From contig OY752147.1 of assembly GCA_963573315.1 (NCBI GenBank), positions 2,565,808 to 2,629,807 on the forward strand: a DNA stretch of 64,000 bases, read 5' to 3'. A program made the translations under genes and the position numbers. Under the pieces are notes generated by a model. The model did not search any database. It saw nothing but the letters and a program-made list of their open reading frames with translations, and had not been told where the DNA came from. This stretch comes from Entomortierella parvispora (Eukaryota; Mortierellomycota; Mortierellomycetes; Mortierellales; Mortierellaceae). Within the stretch, counting starts at the first letter, position 1. Each line of letters begins with the position of its first letter. Positions 12,864 to 24,200 of this stretch are shown piece after piece.

Positions 12864-14832
12864 TTAGGGCGAGCTCGAAGACTCTGCCAGCTCGCCGCTA
12901 AGGATCTCGTAGCCATGTTCTGTTACCAGCACCACATCCTCCAGCCGGATACCGTACCTATTTTCATCGTGTATAAGAAGAGAGGGATAGGAAGAGAGCA
13001 GGAGATAAAGAAAGAAGGCGAAGTACAGAAAGAGACATGGAGAAAGATCAGCAAACATGAACGTGTTGCACCATCCCACTCCTCGATCACTTACTGTCCT
13101 TCAACATAGATGCCAGGCTCGTTGGTGAAGACCATGCCGGGCTTTAGCTCCGTGTCGGTGTTTCCAATGTTCAGGTAAGGCTCCTCATGGCCATCCATAC
13201 CGAGGCCATGGCCAAGACGGTGCGTGAACCTCGCGCCATACCCCTCATGGCTGATCAGCGTACGGGCAGCCTTGTCGATTGAGCTGCAGGCAGCGCCGGG
13301 GTGGATTGCATTCAAGGACGCGTTCTGGGCTTGCTTGACAATACTCCATACCTTGTCCAGTTCCTCATTCAGTTCCTTGCTTGGTCCTCTGGAGACCCAA
13401 AACGTCCGTGTGATATCGGAAAGGTAGCCATGCAAACGCGCGCCAGTATCAATCAAGACCATCATGCCATTTTCCAACTTGGTGTCGTTACCACTGCCGT
13501 GGGGCAGGGCGGCGTCTTTACCAAAAAGCACTAGACTGCCACCATCTTCATAATCTAATCCGGCCTCTTTGTACGCAAGCGTCATCAGTTGTTGGACTTC
13601 AGACTCGAGAATACCAACTCTGATCTCATTCTTCACCGCACGAATGACGTTAACAGAGGTCTGCGATACACATCGAAGAATCTCAACTTCGTGAGCGGTC
13701 TTTTGCATGCGCAAAAGAGCAATTGCCCGGTTGGCAATCACCACCTTTCTTGTTGACGACTCCAGGGCCGTCGAGAGACCGTGGGAGACAAACTGACGCA
13801 TGTCTGGATCGACATAGATGTGATCAATGTCCTTTGGCTTTTTGCCGTGGACACCGAAGCTGTCCTCGGCACTGTCCTCATCTGGACCAGCCCAAGGACT
13901 ATCAAGAACCTCTTGCACAACCTTGTAAGCAGATCCACCTTCTTCCCAAGTCTTGATAGAGATACTGGATCCGGGCATCAATCCTTGGCGAGCACGCGAT
14001 GCTTCGAAAGCGGGTGCAACTAAGGTGGTCTTTGTGAGGACTGTTTTCAAAAGAGAAAAGAAGTGTCATTGATCGATCCTTTCCGCAACTCAAGGGTTAC
14101 ACAGTCTTTTTCCTTTACCTTGACCAGTCTTGTCCCGTTTGGCTTGCACAATGAAGAGGAAAGGACGCTCGGATTGAGACCAATTGATGTTCGCAAAATA
14201 CTTCATGTTAGTACCAGGCTCAGCAACATAGGCCGCCGCCTTGAGGTCCACAAGCAGACGCGAAAGGTTGGTCTGTCTCTCCTCAAATTCAGCAAGACTA
14301 ATCGGCTGGACATGGTCGCAGGATCCCTTGAGGTGACGAAAAGGTGCTCCACCGCTGTGTCTACATTAGGCATGGAACATTGGTGAGTTAGTCGATCACA
14401 TATCCTGCCACCACGAAAAGAGAGGACCTTCAAAACCATTTTGATCCAGTCCAATGAGTTGCATGATAATTCCTCGCGCGTCCTCCCATCAGTTTTTTCT
14501 TACCCTCTAACCATGTCAAACAATGCAAGGACAAGGAATGCGAGCAATGCCAACAAGATGGTAAAAAGACCGAATCTCCAGCATCTTCGCACAGACTCTT
14601 GCCGTTGCTGCTGTTCAAAAGAGCTCGGTCGTCGGCCAAGGGCGGTAGGAATGTGAGAACGCGCCTGGGCCTCGCCGCCGACTCCTCCACCAACACCATT
14701 CCCGAATCCGTTGGTGTTGTAGGGTCCGTTGCCGCTGCTGCCGTTACGACCATGGCCATTCAGAAGAGGTTGGCGCTCAAGGTCTGGGGTGCTTGGCAGC
14801 GGCACATTGTTGGCGCCATTGAGTGCAGCCAT
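12864..14832 (-). CDS. Membrane-anchored M24 metallopeptidase (Xaa-Pro dipeptidase/aminopeptidase-like)
   Basis: Exons 14832-14504, 14360-14119, 14040-13095 and 12957-12864 join in phase to 536 residues. The N-terminus (~1-85) is Gly/Asn-rich and cytosolic-looking, followed by one strong membrane span (RFGLFTILLALLAFLVLALF), so it is predicted to be a type II membrane protein. A creatinase-type N-terminal domain follows (ISLAEFEERQTNLSRLL) and then the pita-bread M24 domain with all five metal ligands visible: Asp and Asp in LIDTGARLHGYLSDITRTFW, His in HRLGHGLGMDGHEEP, Glu in TNEPGIYVEG and Glu in YGIRLEDVV. It should cleave X-Pro peptides, probably in the vacuolar or secretory lumen. Membrane anchoring differs from the soluble cytosolic prolidases. 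Confidence 0.88.
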
Positions 14833-15176
14833 TGTTGGCTAGCTAAGCTTCAGTGTCTGGGAGAAGTGAAGATGGGAGGTGGATTGAAAAGAATGATACA
14901 ATGATGACCACAAGAGAACGATAAAGAGAGTAGTAGCGTGTGCACGCACGAGATGAACAGTGGAAAAGAAGAGCGGGTTGCGGACAAGAGAAAGAAAAAA
15001 AAAGAGCGATCCAACGGCTCTTTGTGCAGCTTTGGCGGTCACAACCGCACAAGCGCGCGGCGGCCGCACAATACGTCTCCTTTTGAGGAAGACATCGACG
15101 CCTCGTCATTTTTCAGTGCATGCTCGAATGGGCTTATATATTGTAAAGTGTCTATATAACGGAACTGGTCCAAAAC
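14833..15176. promoter_or_regulatory. Short intergenic region
   Basis: Holds the 5' flank of the M24 peptidase gene and the 3' end of the GT2 gene. No coding exon recognised. Confidence 0.4.
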
Positions 15177-17361
15177 TCACACCTCAAATCTCGCCACCTT
15201 CCGCTTGCCTCCCTCCACATGGATATAGCTGTCGGTGCTTTCATACAGTTCTTCGTATGAGAAATCGCGCTTGTAATCTGTTACCAGGATCCCTGTCCGC
15301 ACAAAGAACCAAAGGAAAACTCCTAGGTAACCAATCGCAAACAGAGCAAGCGACCACACGACAAAAACCTCTGAGAACATCGGTGGTGATTGCCCCTCGC
15401 GTAAAGGAATCTTTTGGGTGTAGCGGCTGGGATTATTGAAAAACCCAAAGAAGAGAATCGATCCCCAGGTTACAGGGGCAATGTAGTTTTGGAGCTGGGT
15501 GAAGTTGCGGATGAGTCGAGCGCTAAAAGTCGTAGAAAGAGGAGCATCAAATTAGGTGAGAAGGACATTGGCCCGCCAACAGTTCGATCAAGAGCTATTA
15601 CCTTGTGCCCCACGAGTTATCATAAAGCGTGAGTGCAGCAAAGATCTTTGCTGGAACATAGCCGAGCATATATAGGAGGCCATAGATAGTGGTAAAGAAA
15701 AACTTCTTGTCGCCTGTGACACGTACTGCATAGGCAGTCTTGAGGAGACCTACAAACGCGATCGACACCAACCACCAAGAGATTTGCGATCCGGTGCCAA
15801 AGTAAATACAATTGACGAGGTTGTAAATCATCATCATGGGGTAAATCAATTGGTAGAGAAGCGCGTATGTCATCCATGGACTGTGAAGGTGCATGCAGCC
15901 GAGCTGGATAGGGATCTCCCGAAAAAATGACTTTGACCATCTTGTTTGTTGCGTGACCCAGGCAATGAAGCGAATCGGCGTGTCGGTGTAGCAGATGGCG
16001 TAGTGCGTGAACTTGACCTTGTACCCCTCTCTCAGGACAAGGTTGGTGAGGTGGCGATCGTCTCCATAGGTACAAAGGACGCCCAAGAATGACTGTTGCG
16101 CCCAGCAGTCCATCACCTCCGCCACAATAGACATACGATAAATTCCGAGCGGTCCAGATACACAATTGACTACGCTGTGGTAAGATTGGGCGCCACGCTC
16201 CAAGTTGAAAGCAAACCAATAACGAAGAGAGGAGAGAAAACTGACCCAGGTGCCAGTATTGTAGATTCTCACATCACCCGTCGCCGCCCCCACGATAGGC
16301 GATTCTGAAAGAGCAAACGCGAGCTCTAAAGCCACAGAGGACAAGTGCTTTGATCAGTTCAGGGTAGCGTGTGTTGAGCAGAACCGTTATCATATTTTAC
16401 CTCTGCAAACGTGGGGGTCCAGATAGGTGTCTGAGTCCGTTACCACAACCGACTCAATTCCTTGTTGAAGGAAAGCAGCAAAGCCAGTGTACATGGCGGC
16501 GCGCTTGCCGCGATGGGGTTGCATCACACAGACAGGGCCTGGGTGGTAGGCAATCTCGCGAACGAGATCTTCTCGCTCTTTGTCTTGAGCTGTGCGGTCC
16601 ATGCACAGAAAATATGGGCGAAAGACGGCTGCATCTTGAGTATCAAACACCTTTTTGAAGATCTGAGCCATGTACTCGTCTTGGGCTTCGTTTCCATCAA
16701 CAACTAGTAGAACTCTTTGGTTGCGTTGGTAGCGCATGGCGCGCAAACTCTTGAGACATCCCTCGAGTAAAATCGGATCCTCGCGGTAGCCAACGGCGAG
16801 AATACCAGTGGATAGCCCTACCCAGTGTGGGTCGCGTCTCCTCACCCTGGTATTGACTCGACGTCGATTGAGAGCACTGAAGCTGACCACAGCCATGAAG
16901 TCGACGGCCATCAGCATGCCGTAAGTAACCGACGTTTGCCAGGCGCCGGCAGACACTTGAACATGGAAACATGCCTTGAGAATAACATAAGGAAGTAGAA
17001 AGATACCCATAGTGAATGCAATCCAAGCTGCTTTTTTCCAGAGTGATACATGTGACGACTTCAAGCCAAAGCTTTGAGCGGTAAGAGCATCGTTCTTGAA
17101 AGATACAATTGAGGGGCCTTGAAGACTCTCTGCAACAGACACGTTAATGAGATCAGTGGCTCGTGTGGACGATTGAGAGTAGGCGCCACTGTGTCGATCA
17201 TCTCTCGAGTTGCTTTGGTTTCCAGGTGCATGATCCAATATACTCTGGTCGATAGACAAACTTTCTTCATCGCAAGGGCCTTGGGCAGGACCCTTTGGAT
17301 GAACATCCGCATGCATCCCCAGATCCTGCACAAATGTCTCCAACGGCGGTTGAGGAGGCAT
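15177..17361 (-). CDS. Hyaluronan-synthase-like GT2 glycosyltransferase
   Basis: Processive family-2 glycosyltransferase of the plasma membrane. Exons 17361-16401, 16325-15602 and 15522-15177 give 676 residues. About 110 N-terminal residues are low complexity, then two membrane spans (WIAFTMGIFLLPYVILKACF and YGMLMAVDFMAVVSFSAL), the catalytic core and several C-terminal spans. Core motifs read in order: LLVVDGNEAQDE, VVTDSDTYLDP (DxD), CVSGPLGIYR, GDDRHLTNLVL and QQTRWSKSFFRE (QxxRW). The GDDRHLTN and QQTRWSKSxFRE blocks are those of class I hyaluronan synthases and related fungal Cps1-type enzymes, not of chitin synthases (EDRxL, QRRRW). The product polymer cannot be read from sequence; hyaluronan-like or another beta-linked glycan is possible. 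Confidence 0.9.
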
Positions 17362-18198
17362 TGTGGCTGCCTGTATAACCTCTCGGTGTTCTCTTTGTTC
17401 AATCTATGGAGAGTAGGAAGTGACGGAGTGAGGACCCTTGTGACGCGAAGTGTGGGAGGTGAAGGGGTCGACTTAATTCTTAGGAAGTTGCACGTTGGCG
17501 TGGAACGGAGGGAGAATCGATAAGCGATCAGTTGGCTGATCTGGAGGGTTGGAGAGAACAAAGGAGTTGACAAAACTAGACAAAATGAGAGAAAGAAGAG
17601 ACGGAAACAGTTCGCATGGGTCTTTGGACAATAGCAATAGCTCTCAGCAGGAGAGACCTGCCAGATCGATATGTCCAGGGTGAACCAGGATGATCGATTG
17701 AGAAAAACGATGTCAAAGCAACCAAGAAACAACTCCAAGACTCAAAAGCTGGTGACGGTTGTACTAGCCGGAGATCCGGGTTCGTACCGGATCAGATTCG
17801 TCAAGGGTTTTCTATTGCTTGTCAAAAGGTGTCCTGGCAGGGAAACGCGAGTCTTTCTTAACTTGGACGCTCCAGGTTTTTGTAGCGCAACTGTCGCAGC
17901 GGATACAGTAGAGGGCTGGCCCCTTCAACTGCTGCTGCTACATACTTTCATACCACCAAAAAGTGAATGATTCCGAGCAGTGGCGTCAATTACCCTCCAT
18001 TTCTTGTTCTGCTGTGCCGAAGCGTCAGTAGCAATCTTGATAACGTTACAGCCACCCATAATATCCAACGTGTATACATGATAGATTTTTTTTGTAGGCG
18101 GTGCATTCATGAAGTACGATATATTCAGGAAGAAAAAGGCAGCTGGTGGGTTCACTCATCCGTTTTATTCAAAGCTAAGGAATGTTTCGACCAATTTT
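17362..18198. promoter_or_regulatory. Intergenic: 5' flank of the GT2 gene / 3' flank of eL6
   Basis: No coding exon recognised on either strand. Directly upstream of the GT2 start the minus strand is CT-rich. The remainder is the promoter of the GT2 gene and the eL6 3' UTR. Confidence 0.4.
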
Positions 18199-19410
18199 TT
18201 AGAACTGGAGAGCGTGGGGAGCCTGGCCCTTGGAGAGGGAGAACTTGGCGGACAAGTACTGGCGAAGGTGCTCGACCTTGTTGATGGCCTCAAGAATGAC
18301 CTTATCGGTGGACTTCTGGAGAGCGACCTTGTTCTCAGCAAGGGGCTCCTTCTTCTTCTCACCCTCGAAGAAAGCCTCCTCAGTGGCAGCCTTCTTGGCA
18401 GCCTTGGGGCGAGCAAAGTAGGCGTCGTTCAACTGAGCATCGATCTATATCACGGTGAACCGAGTCCTTAATTAGTTTCATTTCCGTAGATACGTCCTGT
18501 GCTTCCAGAATCTCCTGCAGCCAACATATTAATGTCCAATCCAGAGAATAAACCCCCTCGATCCTGCCAAATAAGTCATATCTATCATCAAGAGTTAATC
18601 AACATTTCCAGACGCACCTTGGAAGCATCGAGCTCGACCTTGGTGGAGGTGGCAATGACGTAGGCCTGGTTGACACGCTTGAGGGGGACACCGTTGACCT
18701 TGAAGGGGCCAGAGACGAGCAACAAGCCAGACTCGAGCTGCTTCAAGAAGACAACACGCTTGCCACGGTAGCGACCGGCCAAAAGGATGAGGACGGTTCC
18801 GGGGACGATGGAGCTACGGAGCTTGGCAACACCGGCGTGCTTGCGGTTCTTCTTGGGAACAGCAACATCCTCGGCGGCGTAGAAGCGGGGTGCCTTGGAG
18901 GCAGCAATGACGCGGGAACCTCCGTTCTTGGCGCCCTTAACCTCAACGGTCTTGTTGGCGACAGCGGGGGCAGCAGCAACAGTGCCGGCGGGCTTGCGCT
19001 TGTACAAGGCGCGCTTGGCAATGACCTGCGAACGGCTGTACTTGGACACACCGACGGCCAGGAAAGAGTTGCGAGGCTATTATGTATACAAATAAGCAGC
19101 TCTCCGTTATTTCCATATCCATGAAAGAGCCAGATTGCCAATACGCCACTACATGTGCAGCTCTGGTCCAACGTTGTTCTTGAATTATAGAGTTGATGCA
19201 AATAGTGCTGGTGTCCAGTTCATTCAGTTCATCTTGATTTCATTGGAAGGTCGAGTCGGCACTGACTTGCATGGATGCATGTTGTACATAGACCAACTCC
19301 CACTTAATCAATGACGACCCCATGCAATCGACGTTGACGACTCCATCTATTATTCCCGATGCCTTCCTTTTGTCCTTTGTGATGTTGCTGGCGCATACCT
19401 TGTGAACCAT
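18199..19410 (-). CDS. RPL6: 60S ribosomal protein eL6
   Basis: Large-subunit ribosomal protein. Exons 19410-19399 (only ATG GTT CAC AAG), 19076-18618 and 18444-18199 give 238 residues. Exon 2 opens [28 protein letters not shown], the family N-terminal signature. It continues with [30 protein letters not shown] and [21 protein letters not shown], which are diagnostic. The C-terminal part ([21 protein letters not shown]) is also typical. The tiny first exon, which ends with a consensus AAG|GTATGC donor and is followed by a ~320-nt first intron, is the usual layout of fungal ribosomal protein genes. It shares its upstream region with the divergent p23 gene. Confidence 0.95.
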
Positions 19411-20006
19411 TTCTGATATCTACAGGTGTCGGATTACGGTTGCAAGGAAGGAAATGGACGCTGATCAGTATAGGCTCTGTGTAAATCATGAAGTCCTGCG
19501 AGATGTTTTTTCTGCTAAGATGCTCTTGTAAGATTCCTGCGTCAAATCCACTGTTTAATCCTAGATGTCCAAGTTGAGTGGCAATGTCTACGTTGAATGA
19601 CAAAGTCTGTCTAGCCTTCTGATGAACTTCTACCATGACAACTTTCATCTCTGATTTCCATGATGTTGAATGTAGACGATGGGGTCAGAGTTGGCTGAAA
19701 TTGGTAGTTTTCCAAGATGGTGTCGGATCAGCATTGACGATCGATCGATAGACGGCGTCTCAAGGGACGGATGGATGCCATGGATGGGAGATGTCGGATG
19801 GGTGGTCGATTAAATATCTGTGGTCTCTGCCCGTGCAAAGCACTCCGCATACATTTGGAACGAAAAGAGAAGGAAACAAGACTGCTTGCCGAGCAGAGTA
19901 TTAAAAGGTCCGCGCGCCCCGTAAGCAAAGAGTCAAGGAGCAGATGGAACCACGAAGAACGAACTGTTTCCTTCACACATCACATCGCTCCAAGAACCAA
20001 CACATC
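19411..20006. promoter_or_regulatory. Divergent promoter region, eL6 / p23
   Basis: A region of about 600 bp between two oppositely transcribed housekeeping genes. It contains several GATCGATCGAT- and GGATG-type short repeats near 19735-19800. No coding exon recognised. Shared regulation is inference from layout only. Confidence 0.45.
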
Positions 20007-20978
20007 ATGAGGTACAACAACCTTCCGCTGACATTGCTAATCGCCTCAGATCATCTTGCAAATACCTACTGGTTAATGGCATCATAACAAACGCAACTGA
20101 CAATTGTCCTTCACTTTGCCTTACTCGCCCTCTCGCAGCACTCTTACTCCCGAAGGTACCGTGTCATGCGTGTGAAAGAAACCATTGCAGTTCATCGAAC
20201 TTTGCCGAAATGCTAACCTTAAGCCCTCTGAATAGTTATCTGGGCCCAGGACGCCAACAAGGTCTTTGTTACTGTCAACCTTTCTGACACTACACCCGAG
20301 ATCGACTTGACCGAGAGCAAGCTTGCGGTGAAGGCTTCGTCTGCTGGCAAGGACTATGCTGCCCAGTTGGAGTTCAACCAGGAAATCAATACAAAGGTAT
20401 CATTGATGTGACGCGTGACAATGGATCTATGTCCACGATCACAGCAATGATATACAGGCTAACAGGGGTTGCTACTCAACTTGAACTAGGCCTCAACGAC
20501 CCACGCAACTGCTCGTAACATTTTCTTCACGTTGATCAAGGCCAAGGGTGACAACTGGTGGCCTCGCCTCACCAAGGGGCCTAAGCCTAACTTTGTGAAG
20601 ACTGATTTTGCTCGCTGGAAGGAGGAGGATGATGAGGATGATGAGCCAGAGGCCTCTGCCGGTATGGATATGGGAGGCATGGGCGGTATGCCCGGTATGG
20701 GAGGCATGGGAGGCATGGGAGGCATGGGTGGTATGGGAGGTATGGGTGGAGCTGGTGGATTTGACATCCAGAGCTTGATGGCTCAAATGGGCCAGGGCGG
20801 TGGAGGCATGCCCGATATGGGTGACTACGATGATGATGAAGAAGAGGTAAGCGCTGATGATTCCACAACTGAACTGAAGAGTTATCAAAAAACCCTTTCT
20901 GACCGTTTTCTCTACACTATTCAGGCTGATGATGCAGATGATGTTCCTCCCTTGGAGGAGGCTGAGGAGCAGGCGTAA
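20007..20978 (+). CDS. SBA1: p23/Sba1-type Hsp90 co-chaperone
   Basis: CS-domain co-chaperone that binds and stabilises ATP-bound Hsp90 in the cytosol. Exons 20007-20011 (5 nt: ATGAG), 20139-20155 (17 nt), 20236-20396, 20490-20846 and 20925-20978 give 197 residues; all phases agree. The protein begins MSTLTPEVIWAQDANKVFVTV, the family start, and carries the signature WWPRLTK followed by VKTDFARWKEEDD. Between the CS domain and the acidic tail is a run of about nine GGM/GMG repeats, and the tail ends PPLEEAEEQA. The acidic C-terminus is normal for p23; the Gly-Met repeat is a fungal-type extension. The two very small leading exons are unusual, but the resulting N-terminus matches the family exactly. 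Confidence 0.94.
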
Positions 20979-21239
20979 AAATCATTCTGATCAATTAAAG
21001 AAAAAAGTCGCTTTTGCCCCCAACTATCACCGTGGATACTCAAAGGTTCTGCACTGAAGTTGCAACTTTTCGAATGAGGTGTGCTGCAGCGAACTGCAAT
21101 GTGCAAAATACACGTGACTTGCATTCCCGTGACGTGCGCGCGGCCTGAATGCAGCTTTGAACATCTTCCATTTGCACCAGAGCATCTTTCCATTTTGCAT
21201 GAGTGTTTTCTTCACGTCTTGCCGACATCAACCTCAAAC

Positions 21240-24200
21240 ATGCCGCACAACAACCCTCCAGCACCGCCCATGCCGCGGCTGAATGCCGAGGAAGCAGAAT
21301 TTTGGCATGCAAAAGTCAAGTAAGTATTGGCTCTATTGACGTGCATTTAATGCACGACCTTGGCGGCAATGATACTGATGCATCAAAACAATATAATCCA
21401 TTAGAGCCATGCCGCCTGGTTCACTTGACTTCAACTGCATCCTGCCTGGATGTCCAAATTCATACCAAACAAAACAGGGCCTGGAACGACACTTCACAGC
21501 AATCCATCTCCCGAAAGCTGATGAAGGTCCGAAGCATACTCGATCAGCTGTGAGACCAACAGCTGTTCAGGACGACGCGCCTGGGCGCCCTCCTCGCAGT
21601 CCTGCGAAGAGACGGAGAGACTCGCGCTCGCGCAGAGTTCGAACAGGCCGCAAGGGAAGGCCGCCAGGTTCTGGGATGAAGGCTCGGTTATTGAATATTG
21701 CGCAGCAGCAGGACGCCAATGGATCCGTGTCGGGAGAGCATGAGTATCATCATTTGCAATACCCAGATCATCATACCAATCATTCTCTACTCGCCAGTCA
21801 TCCCGCCTCTTCTCGCCACGAAAATGGAGAGGATGAAAACAAGCCGAGAGAGGAACGCTCGTTCGTAGAGTTCTTCCCGTTTCTCAAAACGTCCGTGCGA
21901 CTGGATATCGTGGACATCAGGCGAGGCGGACCGCATTTGACACCAGTTGGAAATCACTCGAAACATTCTAAGGCTGCGGTGGAACAGCAGGAGCCGAATC
22001 GTGTGCGCCACAGCATGAAACTTGAGGAGGTTGAAGCGGAGAGCCGCTTGGCAGCAGGATCAGCACTTAATTCCATCCAACCATCCGAGGACGATCCCCA
22101 AGCTACACATACGCAAAAGGAACTTATGGGTCCTGTGGCAAGCACCACCCCGATTAATGACAGGAATACTCCTGCGGATGTGGATATGGAAGCCGCAGAG
22201 GATGCGGATGGCGAACCTGTATCTGACCCTGATGTGTTTTTTGACGCCAAAGGATTTATTGATGGCGATACGGACCAAGGTCAGAAAACGACTGGCTCAC
22301 AAGACGAGCAAGCGAGCAGCAGATATAAGGCACACATCCCAGATCCAAATGATACTGTGAATGAAGTGACCCCTATGGAAACTGATAAACCGGACGCCGT
22401 CTCCACCGAAACGACAGTATCTGCGAGACCAACAGACCCATGTGATGAGGAACCGCCTCTGGAGACATCTGGAATCGAGCAGTCGGGTGTGGTACGGCCC
22501 TCCATCGACGATACATTACCATCAAATGGATCGACTAAGCAGGCATCCAGTCCAGACAAAGTCAAACAAAGTCACTCCATGCCAGGTTCTTTGCTTGAGC
22601 CGAAAACACCAATGTCGCTTTTGCCAAAATCCTCATTTCGCCTTATTCCTCGAGAGGACGATGATCTAGAGGAGTATCATTTACCGACAGGTCACAACAT
22701 TCGCTACATCGGTAACTATACCTCAAGTGGTGCAAATCGATCTTTGCTTTTGCGATGATCTGCATACTAAAATTCCTTTTCCCTGATAGAACCCACCGAA
22801 ACGGAGCTCGCAGAGAGGGTGGAATATGACATGGATGAGCAAGGTATGTGTAGTAGACGAACCGGATAAGGCAGCATGGACATTGTCTCAACATTACTTT
22901 GCTGATCCGATCTTAGATGAATTCTGGTTGAAAGAACTCAACGCCGAGCGGCGGAAGCAGGATCTGAGTGATGTCAGCTCCTCAATGTTTGAAAGGATTT
23001 TTGATCGCTTGGAGAAGGAATGGTTCGACCTCGTAAGTTGCTAGAGCTATGGTTGAGCCTCAAAACAGACGCAAGGACTGGACTAACATTTGCACAATCT
23101 TTGGGGCTCTTTTAGACAAAAAATATCCCTAAGCCAACCGAAAATCTACCTCCAGAGGATTCAGCATGTAATATTTGCGATGACGGCGAGTGCGAAAATA
23201 GCAACGCAATTGTTTTCTGCGATGGATGCAATCTTGCTGTACATCAAGGTATGGCTGTTCAGGTCATGGCTGAGTTTCTTATTTACAGGGGTGTTTAGAA
23301 TTGTTTATAACAAATGTTGTTACCCTTCCTCCTGAACCTGTATAGATTGTTATGGAATCCCCTACATCCCGGAGGGTCAGTGGCTATGCCGGAAATGCAT
23401 GTTGTCGCCTCAGATGCCGGTGTCATGTATCTTTTGCCCTGGAGAAGGAGGAGCCTTCAAACAAACTACAAACAATCGATGGGCGCATTTGCTCTGCGCA
23501 AGCTGGATTCCGGAAGTCGGCGTGGCTAATACAGTGTACATGGAGCCCATCGACAACATCGACAAAATACCAGCCAGTCGGTGGAAGCTCACCTGCTATA
23601 TCTGCAAACTCAGGATGGGGGCTTGTATCCAGTGTGAAACCAAGAACTGCTTCCGCGCTTTTCATGTCACCTGTGCAAGAAAAGCGCACCTGTACATGAA
23701 ATCAAAGCTGTCCAAGGCGTCCCATTCCGGAGGCGAAGTTCTAGTCTATCGGGCTCACTGCCATAAGCACACACCGAGGGATCATAAGGCCGATTTAGAT
23801 CTTGCTGGAGCGGCTGCCTTGTTTGCAAACAAGAATCTCAAAAAGAAAAGGCGACTCAAAGCTCTCATTCTCGATGACGACAGTGACGACCCTGATTTCG
23901 ACCAAAGTGAAGTGGAAACCGGAACCAGTCGGCGGAAGTCAAAGTCTGGAAGTGACAAGGAATCGAAAAATGTTGTCACAACCCAAGCTCTCGGTGGGTC
24001 CAGGACATCCAAGGCGGCCCTGGCGCATCAGAAGCATTATACACCTGGCGCTCCTTTGGCGCCTTCATATATCGTCAATCGTCTGGTGCCGTTTGTAAGC
24101 AAGTTGGGCGTCAAAGCAACGGCGCAACGCAAAGCTTCCGCTCTTAGCTTCCTTTACACCATCTGCAAATATTGGTCTCTAAAGAGAGAGTCCCGCCGTG

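Noticed and set aside
17755..17815. tRNA-like segment with a TCCGG-GTTCGTA-CCGGA stem-loop resembling a T-arm.
   Set aside because: The loop is shifted relative to a real TTC loop, and no acceptor stem, D-arm or anticodon arm of correct geometry could be folded around it.
20690..20755. GGM repeats in p23 resembling the Hsp60 C-terminus, suggesting a chaperonin fragment or fusion.
   Set aside because: The repeat sits inside a complete, correctly spliced p23; Gly-Met tails occur independently in several chaperones and co-chaperones.
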